Positions 1-7,396 are shown, numbered from the stretch's first letter. The stretch is 9,515 nt of DNA from Desulfomonile tiedjei (GCA_020718965.1 DYRE01000066.1:1-9515); one strand, 5' to 3'. Translations and numbers: made by a program. Notes: a model not told the origin generated them from the sequence alone.

Positions 1-485
1 GGGTCTATGCGGACGAGACAAGACCTCTCAACCAGGGCTCTCGAATTACAACATGGGAACTAATGAAACTGGGGATTCCCGTAACTTTGATTACTGACAA
101 TACCGCTGGAGCGATCATGCAAGCCGGCGAGATTGACAAGGTAATAGTAGGCGCCGACAGGATAGCCGCTAATGGCGACACAGCGAACAAAATCGGAACA
201 TATTCAGTGGCGGTGTTATCACATTACCATAAAATCCCATTTTATGTGGCGGCCCCTCTATCGACAATAGACATGAAACTGGATTCAGGAAAACAAATCC
301 CTATTGAAGAACGTGATCCAAATGAAGTGACACATATAGGTGGGTCCTTAATAGCCCCGCAGGGAGTCTTCGCAAGAAACATCGCTTTCGACGTCACCCC
401 TAATGAACTAATTTCAGCTATTGTAACTGAAAAAGGAATTGCTCGGCAGTTGTTCAAAGATTCTTTGAAAACTTTTTTTAGCTAA
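1..485 (+). CDS. mtnA: S-methyl-5-thioribose-1-phosphate isomerase, 3' part (5' end outside window)
   Basis: MtnA converts 5-methylthioribose 1-phosphate to 5-methylthioribulose 1-phosphate in the cytoplasmic methionine salvage pathway. The reading frame is already open at position 3, and about 160 C-terminal residues are visible; the family usually has about 340-360. Visible signatures are YADETRPLNQGSRIT near the start, then LITDNTAG, then VGADRIAANGDTANKIGTY, which carries the family's catalytic aspartate (codon 156-158). PFYVAAPLSTID, IPIEERDP and NIAFDVTPNELISAIVTEKG follow. The catalytic cysteine of the family lies upstream of the window and cannot be checked. The combined motifs point to MtnA rather than its relatives eIF2B-alpha and ribose-1,5-bisphosphate isomerase. 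The stop is 19 bases before pncB, so the two genes are probably cotranscribed. Confidence 0.93.
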   Translation, partial: VYADETRPLNQGSRITTWELMKLGIPVTLITDNTAGAIMQAGEIDKVIVGADRIAANGDTANKIGTYSVAVLSHYHKIPFYVAAPLSTIDMKLDSGKQIPIEERDPNEVTHIGGSLIAPQGVFARNIAFDVTPNELISAIVTEKGIARQLFKDSLKTFFS

Positions 486-504
486 AGGACGCATTGCAAT
501 AAAA

Positions 505-2061
505 ATGACACTTTCGTTTCGAGAACTGAATAATACGAAAACAGAAGATTTAGAAATAACGGATGAGCGACCAACAACTTTGACAGGGGCCAAGAGGCAG
601 GGGCAGAACCTCACTCTTGACACAGATTTGTATGAACTCACCATGTCTGTTGGTTACAGTCTTTTGGGTCGCGGCGCCAGGATGGCCTGCTTCGATGTAT
701 ATTATCGGCAGAATCCTGATAATGGTGGATTTTGCGTGTTTGCAGGTCTGGAAAGCGCAATAGAATACATAAACAATCTGGCTATTTCTACTGAAGATAT
801 CGAGTATCTGTCTGGAATAGGCGTATTTTCAAGAGAAGCTCTCGAATCTTTGAAATCGGGTATTCGTTTTACAGGTGATATATGGGCAGTTCCGGAAGGG
901 ACAATTGTGTTCCCGAATGAACCGTTGATAAGAATCACAGGCCCCATATCACAAGCCCAAATTCTCGAAACGACTTTACTTGCCCTCGTGGGACATCAGA
1001 CCCTGATTGCAACCAAGGCCGCGAGACTTTGCATAGCGGCGAAAGGGGCTCCGGTTATAGATTTTGGAACCAGGAGAGCGCATGGAACTCAAGCTGCGTT
1101 TTATGGGGCCAGAGCCGCTTATATAGGGGGATGCGCAGGAACTTCAAATGTTAAGGCGGGTAAGGTTTTTGGTATTCCTGTAAAAGGGACACACGCTCAC
1201 AGTTGGGTCGAAAGTTTCGAGAATGAAATAGATTCATTTAGGGGGTTTAGCGAAGTTTTTCCAAATAATTGTGTGTTGCTGGTTGACACTTACGACACAA
1301 TTCAAGGCGTGAGAAACGCTATTCAGGTGGGTCGAGAACTCAAACTCCGGGGTAAACAACTCGTTGGAATAAGAATTGATAGTGGTGACTTGGCATACTA
1401 TTCCAAGACTGCGCGGGAGATGTTAAATGAAGCTGGTTTTAGTAATACCAAAATACTTGCCAGTAGCGATTTGGACGAATGGTTGATTGAAAGCCTACAA
1501 CAACAAGGAGCCCGAATCGACACATGGTGTGTTGGCACTAGATTGATGACTTCATACCAGACGCCGGCATTGGGAATAGTATACAAACTGATGGCCGTAG
1601 ATCATGGAGAAGGGGTCATGGTTCCACGAATCAAGATATCTCACAATCCAAATAAGATTACCAATCCGGGCGTAAAGAAAATCTTTCGTTTTTACAACGG
1701 AGGCAATCGTATGATAGGAGATTTGATTGCGCAAATTGATGAACCAATCCCTCACTCGAAATCAGTCAAAGCGCACCATCCGATGTACGACTACATGAAA
1801 AAGGTGTACAAACCTCCATTTGAAGCTGCTGAACTAATGATTCCCGTTTTTCTTAAGGGTGAGCAAGTTTATGACTGTCCATCTCCCGCAAATATTCGAA
1901 ACCGGGTTTTTCAACAACTGGGCGAACTTGAGCCAGAGCTAAAGAGATTTTCCAATCCCCACATCTACAAGGTTTCTCTTTCCGAGAAGCTTTATCGCGT
2001 TAAGAAAAACCTCTTATCCTTTTATCAAAACAAGGCGAAATCGGAAAATAAATCAAGGTGA
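505..2061 (+). CDS. pncB: nicotinate phosphoribosyltransferase
   Basis: This enzyme joins nicotinate to PRPP, with ATP hydrolysis, to give nicotinate mononucleotide in the Preiss-Handler branch of NAD salvage; it is cytoplasmic. The 518-residue product has the family's opening motif TDLYELTM (residues 40-47), then FPNEPLIRITGP and the IDFGTRRAHG block. KGTHAHSWVESF follows (His230 and His232, where the family's phosphorylatable histidine region lies). Next come GIRIDSGDLAYYS, the phosphate-binding region ILASSDLDEW, and CVGTRLMTS. About 35 poorly conserved residues precede the core. ATG at 505 has an AAAGGA sequence (484-489) at a long spacing of 15 bases. A TTG at 580 (residue 26) is an alternative start but has no better ribosome binding site. 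The gene follows mtnA by 19 bases. The product assignment is firm; the exact start is less so. Confidence 0.93.
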   Translation: MTLSFRELNNTKTEDLEITDERPTTLTGAKRQGQNLTLDTDLYELTMSVGYSLLGRGARMACFDVYYRQNPDNGGFCVFAGLESAIEYINNLAISTEDIEYLSGIGVFSREALESLKSGIRFTGDIWAVPEGTIVFPNEPLIRITGPISQAQILETTLLALVGHQTLIATKAARLCIAAKGAPVIDFGTRRAHGTQAAFYGARAAYIGGCAGTSNVKAGKVFGIPVKGTHAHSWVESFENEIDSFRGFSEVFPNNCVLLVDTYDTIQGVRNAIQVGRELKLRGKQLVGIRIDSGDLAYYSKTAREMLNEAGFSNTKILASSDLDEWLIESLQQQGARIDTWCVGTRLMTSYQTPALGIVYKLMAVDHGEGVMVPRIKISHNPNKITNPGVKKIFRFYNGGNRMIGDLIAQIDEPIPHSKSVKAHHPMYDYMKKVYKPPFEAAELMIPVFLKGEQVYDCPSPANIRNRVFQQLGELEPELKRFSNPHIYKVSLSEKLYRVKKNLLSFYQNKAKSENKSR

Positions 2062-2425
2062 AGCAATTGGTTGGTATAGCTGTTATTGGCGTATGATTAG
2101 GTTATGTTAGCTTAACTGCATCCCAGGGAATACGCTCATTATTCCTGATATACCGGCGCTGGCTCGTCAGGCTCTTTCCTGGTGTAACTCTTGACAAACC
2201 CTACATAGGCGCCCAAATGAATTAATCGGATTGACTCGTAATTGTGGTTCTTATTTTCCGTCCAGATTAGTTGGCCCAAGCCGAAATGCAAGTTCAAAAC
2301 GTGTTTCAGGGAAAGTGAACAAATTAGGACGATTTAGTGTTTTTATTAAACGTCAGCTTCAATTGGTTTGAGAGTCGTGGCAGTTGAAACAAGAGACTTT
2401 TCACACTGATTGACTGGAGATTAAA
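2062..2425. other. 364-base intergenic region between pncB and grpE
   Basis: I find no convincing gene here: the ATG-initiated frames I checked stop within about ten codons. There is no stem followed by a T-run to end the pncB transcript, and no CIRCE element (TTAGCACTC-N9-GAGTGCTAA). Weak promoter-like words occur: TTGACA at 2191-2196 with no good -10 partner, and TTGACT at 2231-2236 with TATTTT at 2252-2257 at a short 15-base spacing. TTGAAA at 2384-2389 resembles a heat-shock sigma -35, but a CCCCAT-like -10 is not evident. Since grpE starts a new functional block, its promoter should lie here, but I cannot place it. Confidence 0.6.
2123..2182 (+). other. candidate RNA secondary structure downstream of pncB
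   Basis: Two nested stems can be drawn. The outer one pairs CCAGGGAA (2123-2130) with TTTCCTGG (2175-2182), with one G-T pair. The inner one pairs CCTGA (2144-2148) with TCAGG (2167-2171). A competing hairpin pairs GGAATA (2127-2132) with TATTCC (2140-2145) around a 7-base loop. No T-tract follows, so this is not a standard intrinsic terminator. It could be a 3' end structure of the pncB message, a leader element for grpE, or chance. Confidence 0.25.
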
Positions 2426-3025
2426 GTGGTTATGACAGAGAGTCCAGAGGGTAAAATGGTTAAAGAAACCGAAGGTTCCGGCCAGGTTCAAAGACATCAG
2501 CCAACTGAACTTGTGGCTGTGAAGGGAGATGAAGATTCTCAGCATGCCAATTCTGAAGAATCAGCCGAAAAATCTCTCGAAAAAGCCTTGAAGGAAGCGG
2601 TAGAAAATCGTGATAGATGGTTAAGGGCGGTCGCTGACCTCGAGAATTTCAAGAAACGCTCAACACAGGAAAGATCGAGACTGCTCAAATACAAAGAAGA
2701 AGATTTGTTGAGAGAGCTTTTGCCAATTCTGGATAATCTGGAAAGGGCGCTGGCTCACGGTGGTCAAAAACATGAGAGTGATCCCGTTGCTTCGGGTGTG
2801 GCGATGGTAATGGAGATGTTTAAGGAAGTTCTAAAAAAATACGAAGTTACGCAGATCGAATCTCTTGGTAAGAAATTTGATCCACAATTTCACGAGGCTA
2901 TTGCCCAAGAACCCAATAATGGGCATGAACCCAATACAGTTTCAAAAGAGTTAGAGAAGGGCTACATGTACAAGGATCGAATGTTGAGACCGGCCAAAGT
3001 CATCGTTTTCTCAGCCGGCAAATAA
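2426..3025 (+). CDS. grpE: nucleotide exchange factor GrpE
   Basis: GrpE is the cytoplasmic cochaperone that makes DnaK release ADP, and it acts as a dimer. The 199-residue product is of normal length. Residues 1-45 are polar, acidic and probably disordered. About 50-110 form the long helical dimer stalk, with the family block NRDRWLRAVADLENFKKR (61-78) and LLRELLPILDNLERAL (94-109). The C-terminal beta head contains FDPQFHEAIAQEP (151-163) and GYMYKDRMLRPAKVIV (179-194). Two starts are possible: GTG at 2426, five bases after GGAGA (2416-2420), or ATG at 2432, eleven bases after it. Spacing favours GTG, and the choice changes only two residues. dnaK follows after 59 bases, so the two are probably cotranscribed. 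hrcA, which often sits upstream, is absent. Confidence 0.96.
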   Translation: MVMTESPEGKMVKETEGSGQVQRHQPTELVAVKGDEDSQHANSEESAEKSLEKALKEAVENRDRWLRAVADLENFKKRSTQERSRLLKYKEEDLLRELLPILDNLERALAHGGQKHESDPVASGVAMVMEMFKEVLKKYEVTQIESLGKKFDPQFHEAIAQEPNNGHEPNTVSKELEKGYMYKDRMLRPAKVIVFSAGK

Positions 3026-3072
3026 CATCCATTTTGAAGAAAGTTTAAATAATCTAAAATATTCCAGACGGC

Positions 3073-3079
3073 TAGGAGG
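3073..3079 (+). promoter_or_regulatory. strong ribosome binding site of dnaK
   Basis: TAGGAGG lies five bases before the dnaK ATG and contains the full AGGAGG core. It fixes the start at 3085 and fits a highly translated chaperone gene. Confidence 0.85.
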
Positions 3080-3084
3080 CTAAA

Positions 3085-5025
3085 ATGGCGGGAAAAGTTA
3101 TTGGCATAGATTTGGGAACCACCAATTCGTGTGTTGCCATTATGGAAAGTGGAGATCCAGTGGTAATAGCCAATTCGGAAGGTGGTCGAACGACACCTTC
3201 CATGGTGGCGTTTACAGACTCAGGAGAGCGACTGGTTGGACAGGTCGCAAAACGTCAAGCTATAACCAATCCTGAAAACACTCTTTTTGCCATCAAGAGA
3301 CTAATTGGTCGAAAGTTTGAGTCAAAAGAAGTGCAGGATGACATCAAAGTTTGTTCTTACAAAATAATTCGCAGCAAGACTGGAGACGCGTATATAGAAG
3401 TAAAGGGCAAAGAATATAGCCCCGCTGAGATTTCCGCTATGATTCTTCAGAAAATGAAAAAGACCGCGGAGGATTATCTGGGCGAAGAAGTTAACGACGC
3501 AGTGGTGACAGTCCCCGCTTATTTCAATGATTCTCAAAGGCAGGCTACCAAGGATGCCGGTCGCATCGCCGGGTTGAATGTCCTGAGAATTATTAACGAA
3601 CCTACCGCCGCGTCACTGGCATACGGACTGGACAAGAAAAAAGAGGAAAAGGTTGCGGTCTTTGATTTGGGTGGAGGCACCTTTGATATATCAATTCTTG
3701 AAATTGGGGATGGTGTTTTCGAGGTGAAGTCCACCAATGGAGATACCCATCTTGGAGGGGAAGACTTTGACCAAAGAGTTATGGATTACCTGGCCGAGGA
3801 GTTCAAGAAAGACCAGGGCATAGATCTTCGAAATGACAAAATGGCTCTTCAGCGACTTAAAGAAGCGGCCGAAAAAGCCAAAATTGAGTTAAGCTCATCA
3901 ATGGAAACAGACATCAATCTACCATTTATAACGGCTGACGCGTCTGGACCCAAACATCTCACGATGAAGCTTACAAGAGCCAAGCTGGAAATTCTTGTGC
4001 AAGATTTGATTGAAAGGACCGTTGGACCTTGCAAAATGGCAATGAAAGATGCGGGAATTTCTGCTGACCAGATTAATGAGGTTATACTGGTTGGAGGAAT
4101 GACCCGAATGCCTACGGTACAGGCTAGGGTAAAGGAATTGTTCAACAAAGAACCCCACCGTGGTGTCAACCCGGATGAAGTTGTCGCCATAGGGGCCGCA
4201 ATTCAGGGCGCAGTCCTCAAAGGGGACGTTAAGGATGTCCTATTGCTCGATGTAACCCCGCTTTCTCTTGGAATTGAGACTTTGGGAGGGGTTTTTACCA
4301 GACTTATCGAAAAAAATACGACCATTCCCACAAGGAAAAGTCAGATTTTTTCTACAGCGTCTGACAATCAGCCCTCAGTCTCGATTCATGTACTACAGGG
4401 TGAAAGAGAAATGGCCGCCAATAATAAAACGCTGGGACGTTTTGAATTGGTAGGGATTCCCCCGGCGCCCAGAGGTTTGCCTCAAGTAGAGGTTACTTTT
4501 GACATTGACGCAAATGGTATTGTCCATGTTTCCGCAAAAGATCTTGGCACAGGGAAAGAACAGTCCATCAAGATCACTGCGTCAAGCGGTATGACAGAAG
4601 AAGAAATTCAGCGTATGGTTAAAGACGCTGAGGCGCACGCTGAGGAAGACAGAAACAAACGAGAGTTGATAGATGTCAGGAATCAAGCGGATTCCACAAT
4701 ATACATGACTGAAAAATCGTTAAAGGAGCATGGCGACAAGGTGGATTCTTCAGTCAGGACAGCCATAGAAGGAGCTATTGCAAAAACAAAAACGGCTATG
4801 GAAGGATCTGACACCCAAACAATAAAAACGGCAGTGGAAGAACTTCAGCAAGCATCTCACAAGCTAGCCGAGGCCATGTATCAACAGGCTTCGACATCGG
4901 CTGGAACCGGGACTGACACCGGTCAAGGATTTGACCAATCAGGTGGGCAGTCGCATACGGGCGCTAAACAGGATGAAGATGTTGTTGACGCTGATTTTGA
5001 AGAAGTTAAAGACGGCAAGAAATAA
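3085..5025 (+). CDS. dnaK: molecular chaperone DnaK (Hsp70)
   Basis: DnaK is the ATP-driven Hsp70 that binds exposed hydrophobic peptide segments and cycles with DnaJ and GrpE in the cytoplasm. The 646-residue length is typical. The nucleotide-binding domain (about 1-383) has GIDLGTTNS (7-15), AIKRLIGRKF with the conserved lysine at 71, and VPAYFNDSQRQATKDAGRIA. It also has the phosphate-2 loop DLGGGTFD (194-201), whose Thr199 matches the known autophosphorylated threonine of the E. coli protein, and LVGGMTRMP. The interdomain linker VLLLDV is at 385-390. The substrate-binding domain follows with TPLSLGIETLGG, then the helical lid and a Gly/Gln/Ser/Thr-rich tail. The end is the bacterial-type acidic VVDADFEEVKD. 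grpE lies 59 bases upstream, and a strong terminator 25 bases after the stop isolates the pair from the next unit. dnaJ does not follow. Confidence 0.99.
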   Translation: MAGKVIGIDLGTTNSCVAIMESGDPVVIANSEGGRTTPSMVAFTDSGERLVGQVAKRQAITNPENTLFAIKRLIGRKFESKEVQDDIKVCSYKIIRSKTGDAYIEVKGKEYSPAEISAMILQKMKKTAEDYLGEEVNDAVVTVPAYFNDSQRQATKDAGRIAGLNVLRIINEPTAASLAYGLDKKKEEKVAVFDLGGGTFDISILEIGDGVFEVKSTNGDTHLGGEDFDQRVMDYLAEEFKKDQGIDLRNDKMALQRLKEAAEKAKIELSSSMETDINLPFITADASGPKHLTMKLTRAKLEILVQDLIERTVGPCKMAMKDAGISADQINEVILVGGMTRMPTVQARVKELFNKEPHRGVNPDEVVAIGAAIQGAVLKGDVKDVLLLDVTPLSLGIETLGGVFTRLIEKNTTIPTRKSQIFSTASDNQPSVSIHVLQGEREMAANNKTLGRFELVGIPPAPRGLPQVEVTFDIDANGIVHVSAKDLGTGKEQSIKITASSGMTEEEIQRMVKDAEAHAEEDRNKRELIDVRNQADSTIYMTEKSLKEHGDKVDSSVRTAIEGAIAKTKTAMEGSDTQTIKTAVEELQQASHKLAEAMYQQASTSAGTGTDTGQGFDQSGGQSHTGAKQDEDVVDADFEEVKDGKK

Positions 5026-5049
5026 CAAACTGTTTTGAATCTGACACTT

Positions 5050-5090
5050 AAGGGGGCTTTTCCGGTTGAAAAGCCCCCTTTCTGTTTTTT
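5050..5090 (+). terminator. intrinsic terminator after dnaK
   Basis: AAGGGGGCTTTTC (5050-5062) and GAAAAGCCCCCTT (5068-5080) form a perfect 13-base-pair stem around the 5-base loop CGGTT. A T-rich tract ending in six Ts (5085-5090) follows. It begins 25 bases after the dnaK stop and should end the grpE-dnaK transcript. Confidence 0.95.
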
Positions 5091-5095
5091 AGGAA

Positions 5096-5107
5096 ATCAA
5101 ATTTGAT
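5096..5107. repeat. 12-bp perfect palindrome upstream of the DUF1015 gene
   Basis: ATCAAATTTGAT is a perfect palindrome lying just after the dnaK terminator and 130 bases before the DUF1015 start. It is AT-rich and short, so it may be chance, but it has the size of a repressor half-site pair. Confidence 0.35.
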
Positions 5108-5145
5108 CTTGGTTCCAATCATATGTTAGTTTAAGAAGATATTTT

Positions 5146-5162
5146 TTGGGAAAATTTCCCAA
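5146..5162. promoter_or_regulatory. 17-bp operator-like inverted repeat upstream of the DUF1015 gene
   Basis: TTGGGAAA and TTTCCCAA flank a single central A (5154), giving two perfect 8-base arms. The site is 75 bases before the DUF1015 ATG, in a leader that should contain that unit's promoter. The spacing suits a dimeric transcription factor. No T-tract follows, and a one-base loop argues against a terminator. I do not recognise a known regulator for it. Confidence 0.4.
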
Positions 5163-5180
5163 TGACTTCCCATAGAGTCA
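5163..5180. repeat. TGACT-N8-AGTCA dyad next to the operator-like site
   Basis: TGACT (5163-5167) and AGTCA (5176-5180) form 5-base arms separated by eight bases, directly abutting the 17-bp inverted repeat. As an RNA it could also form a small hairpin. Short arms make chance plausible. Confidence 0.25.
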
Positions 5181-5237
5181 CGAGAACAAGAAAAAAACTT
5201 TTATGAACCGTATGGTATTTGATTAAGGACAATTTTA

Positions 5238-6560
5238 ATGGCTGAAATAAAACCGTTTGAGATGGTTCATTATAGCTCCGACTATTCAGATGTTTTGAGC
5301 AGCTTAATCACACCACCTTATGATGTTATATCTCCAAAAGAACAGGAATTCTTCTATAACCTCCATCCTTGCAATATCATCAGGCTCGTTTTAGGCAAGC
5401 AGCATGGCAACGACACTACATCGGACAACCGATACACAAGAGCGGCCGGTACACTAAATAAATGGATGCTTGAAAAAACACTGGTCAGGAGACAGAAACC
5501 CTGTTTTGCCATTTATCAAATGGATTTCGAAGAACCTCAGGGTGTAAGGCGCCGCTTGGATGGTCTGATCGGTTTAGTGAAAGTTGAAGACTATGGCGTG
5601 GGCAAGGTACTTCCACACGAGAAGACCTATTCCGGACCAAAAAAGGATCAACTGGAACTGCTTCGCGCGTGTAAGGCCAATTTTACCCCTATTCAGGCTA
5701 TGTTTGATGATCCTGATGACGTGTTAGGTAAGCTGCATTCATCTATCCTGGCATCAAAACCTGACCAGGAAGCTGTGGATTCAAACGGCACAATCCATCG
5801 TACATGGAGTGTCTGCAAACAGGATAGTGTTCAGACGATAGTGAATTTTCTCAGGGACAAGAGTTTTCTCATAGCGGATGGCCATCACAGATATGAAACT
5901 GCTCTGGCGTACAGAAGAGAAATCGAAACCCAGAATCCGTCCAGCGTCGATCAATCTCACAAATACGTGATGATGTTTCTTACCTCAATGTCTCATCCTG
6001 GTCTGGTAATATTACCTGCTCACAGGTTGTTGAAAGAGGCCAGGAATCTGGATCAGAAAGTTTCAATGGCTAGGCTGAACGATAATTTTCAAATCCAGGA
6101 GTTCGATTTTAATGACAGAGACCTGGAGTCCGTATCCCGCCAAATCTCTTCAAAGTTGGGCCAATATGCTGAGACTGGAGGCCACTTTGGAATGATAATC
6201 AATGGAGAGAAAAAGTTTTACCTGCTTGGGCTCAAACATCCACTAACTTCAGTTTCCAACTTGAAGCAAGACATACCGGAAGCATTGGTTAAGCTAGATG
6301 TTACCATATTAAGGGAATTGGTTCTTGCTCATGGATTTGGGCTTGATGAGGAGGATTCTGAGACTCACATGGGATATACTCCATCAACTCTAGATGCCAT
6401 AGAGAAGACAGTAAAAGGCGAGGTCAGAATAAGTTTCATCCTAAATCCGACTAGGGTCGATCAAATGAGGAAAGCAGCCGAACTTGGACAAAAAATGCCT
6501 CACAAATCCACCTATTTTTATCCTAAAGTTTCCTCCGGATTAGTGTTGAATGTATTTTGA
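5238..6560 (+). CDS. DUF1015 family protein of unknown function
   Basis: The 440-residue product matches the DUF1015 family pattern, whose biochemical role I do not know. No signal peptide or membrane segment is visible, so it is probably cytoplasmic. Visible family signatures in order are ITPPYDVISPKEQ (residues 24-36), the segment around RRLDGLIGLVKVEDYG, and KVLPHEKTYSGPKKDQLELL (123-142). Then comes IADGHHRYETALAYR (212-226), and near the end MGYTPSTLDAIEKTVKG. The DGHHR motif (214-218) resembles the nucleotide or phosphate-binding motif of the ParB/sulfiredoxin/serine-kinase fold; this is inference. ATG at 5238 is supported by AAGGA (5225-5229) eight bases upstream. The gene opens a probable operon with trmN6, alaC and hom, and it lies after the dnaK terminator in a leader holding three dyads. 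Confidence 0.88.
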   Translation: MAEIKPFEMVHYSSDYSDVLSSLITPPYDVISPKEQEFFYNLHPCNIIRLVLGKQHGNDTTSDNRYTRAAGTLNKWMLEKTLVRRQKPCFAIYQMDFEEPQGVRRRLDGLIGLVKVEDYGVGKVLPHEKTYSGPKKDQLELLRACKANFTPIQAMFDDPDDVLGKLHSSILASKPDQEAVDSNGTIHRTWSVCKQDSVQTIVNFLRDKSFLIADGHHRYETALAYRREIETQNPSSVDQSHKYVMMFLTSMSHPGLVILPAHRLLKEARNLDQKVSMARLNDNFQIQEFDFNDRDLESVSRQISSKLGQYAETGGHFGMIINGEKKFYLLGLKHPLTSVSNLKQDIPEALVKLDVTILRELVLAHGFGLDEEDSETHMGYTPSTLDAIEKTVKGEVRISFILNPTRVDQMRKAAELGQKMPHKSTYFYPKVSSGLVLNVF

Positions 6561-6568
6561 ACAGATTT

Positions 6569-6580
6569 TGCGCTGGCGCA
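6569..6580 (+). other. short GC-rich dyad between DUF1015 and trmN6
   Basis: TGCGC-TG-GCGCA lies nine bases after the DUF1015 stop. It can form only a very short hairpin (TGCG/CGCA with a 4-base loop), and no T-run follows. It is probably not a terminator, so readthrough into trmN6 is expected. Confidence 0.25.
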
Positions 6581-6623
6581 GAGTTACTAGTTAACACGGT
6601 TTGGCAAAAAGCTGGGACTGATA

Positions 6624-7367
6624 TTGCAAGAGCATGCGGAAACTATCGATGGCCTGTTTCGAAACAAGGTTAGAGTTATACAAGCCTCCAAAGGTTACCG
6701 TGTTTCAGAAGACGCATTGATTCTTACATGGTTTGCTAAGCCGGGTCCGACGGATTTGATTTTGGACGCAGGGACCGGCTGTGGAGTCATAGCACTTGGC
6801 CTGGCGATCAAGAATCCTTCAGTTCATTTAGTTGGTTTGGAAATTCAGGATGGTCTCGTAGGTAGGGCTGAACGAGGAGTAAAATTAAACGATCTGGGTT
6901 CAAGAATATTTATTGTCAAAGGAGACTTAAGAAACGCAGATTCATTCTTTCGTCGGGACGTGTTTGACATGGTGGTGTCCAATCCGCCATATTATCAGTC
7001 AGGTTCCGGGAGAGTCAGCCTGATGAGCGAAAAGGCTCTTTCCAGGCATCAGATAATGATGCCGCTTTCAGACTTGTTTATGGTTTCGTCGAAGTTGTTG
7101 CAGCCATCTGGGAAGCTTTGCCTAATTTATCCCGCCAAGGGAGCCCACCAACTTGATAAGGCAGCCGAACTCTGCCACATGACCATAAACCGAAAAACGT
7201 GGATTCGAACTCAGAAAACGGCTGAACCAGTGCTTATATGCGTAGAGGCTCTCAATTCAAACCTAGATCAGAACCTGAAAGAAGAGACGATTTGTCTGTA
7301 CGATTCAAATGGCGCAAGAACTCTCAAGGCCGAAGCAATTTTGGCGGGAGAGGAATTCGAATTTTAA
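6624..7367 (+). CDS. trmN6: TrmN6-like tRNA (adenine-N6) methyltransferase
   Basis: This is a cytoplasmic SAM-dependent methyltransferase resembling E. coli TrmN6 (YfiC), which makes N6-methyladenosine at position 37 of tRNA1(Val). The 247 residues match that enzyme's length. The N-terminal segment DGLFRNKVRVIQASKGYRVS, SAM-binding motif I DAGTGCGVIALGLA (48-61) and the amino-methylating motif NPPYY (120-124) are visible. The last shows that the target is an exocyclic amino nitrogen. The frame opens after a TAG at 6588-6590 and has no ATG before residue 115 or so. The best start is therefore TTG at 6624, six bases after GGGA (6614-6617), a weak site. A related enzyme for another RNA, or a PrmC-like protein methylase, is possible from NPPY alone. 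However, the N-terminal pattern favours TrmN6. alaC follows after 29 bases. Confidence 0.8.
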   Translation: MQEHAETIDGLFRNKVRVIQASKGYRVSEDALILTWFAKPGPTDLILDAGTGCGVIALGLAIKNPSVHLVGLEIQDGLVGRAERGVKLNDLGSRIFIVKGDLRNADSFFRRDVFDMVVSNPPYYQSGSGRVSLMSEKALSRHQIMMPLSDLFMVSSKLLQPSGKLCLIYPAKGAHQLDKAAELCHMTINRKTWIRTQKTAEPVLICVEALNSNLDQNLKEETICLYDSNGARTLKAEAILAGEEFEF

Positions 7368-7385
7368 AGGAATCTAATATTTGAC

Positions 7386-7391
7386 GGGAGG
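7386..7391 (+). promoter_or_regulatory. ribosome binding site supporting the TTG start of alaC
   Basis: GGGAGG lies five bases before TTG at 7397. This strong site, together with the family-typical N-terminus that begins directly after it, decides in favour of a TTG start. Confidence 0.8.
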
Positions 7392-7396
7392 CGAAA

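Noticed and set aside
2191..2222. Perfect TTGACA -35 box in the pncB-grpE gap.
   Set aside because: At spacings of 16-18 bases the -10 position reads CCAAAT, CAAATG or AAATGA, a poor match to TATAAT.
2286..2318. A ten-codon open frame starting with ATG in the pncB-grpE gap.
   Set aside because: It is too short, has no ribosome binding site and shows no recognisable peptide.
2324..2545. A 73-codon minus-strand frame running from grpE into the gap upstream.
   Set aside because: It overlaps the grpE start region antiparallel, has no recognisable domain and no support as a gene.
3034..3062. Possible internal promoter between grpE and dnaK (TTGAAG at 3034-3039, TAAAAT at 3055-3060).
   Set aside because: The spacing is 15 bases, the region is AT-rich so such words arise easily, and the 59-base gap is consistent with simple cotranscription.
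3849..4190. A 113-codon open frame on the minus strand inside dnaK.
   Set aside because: It lies wholly within the strongly conserved dnaK coding sequence, and its product has no recognisable motif; it is a shadow of the real gene.
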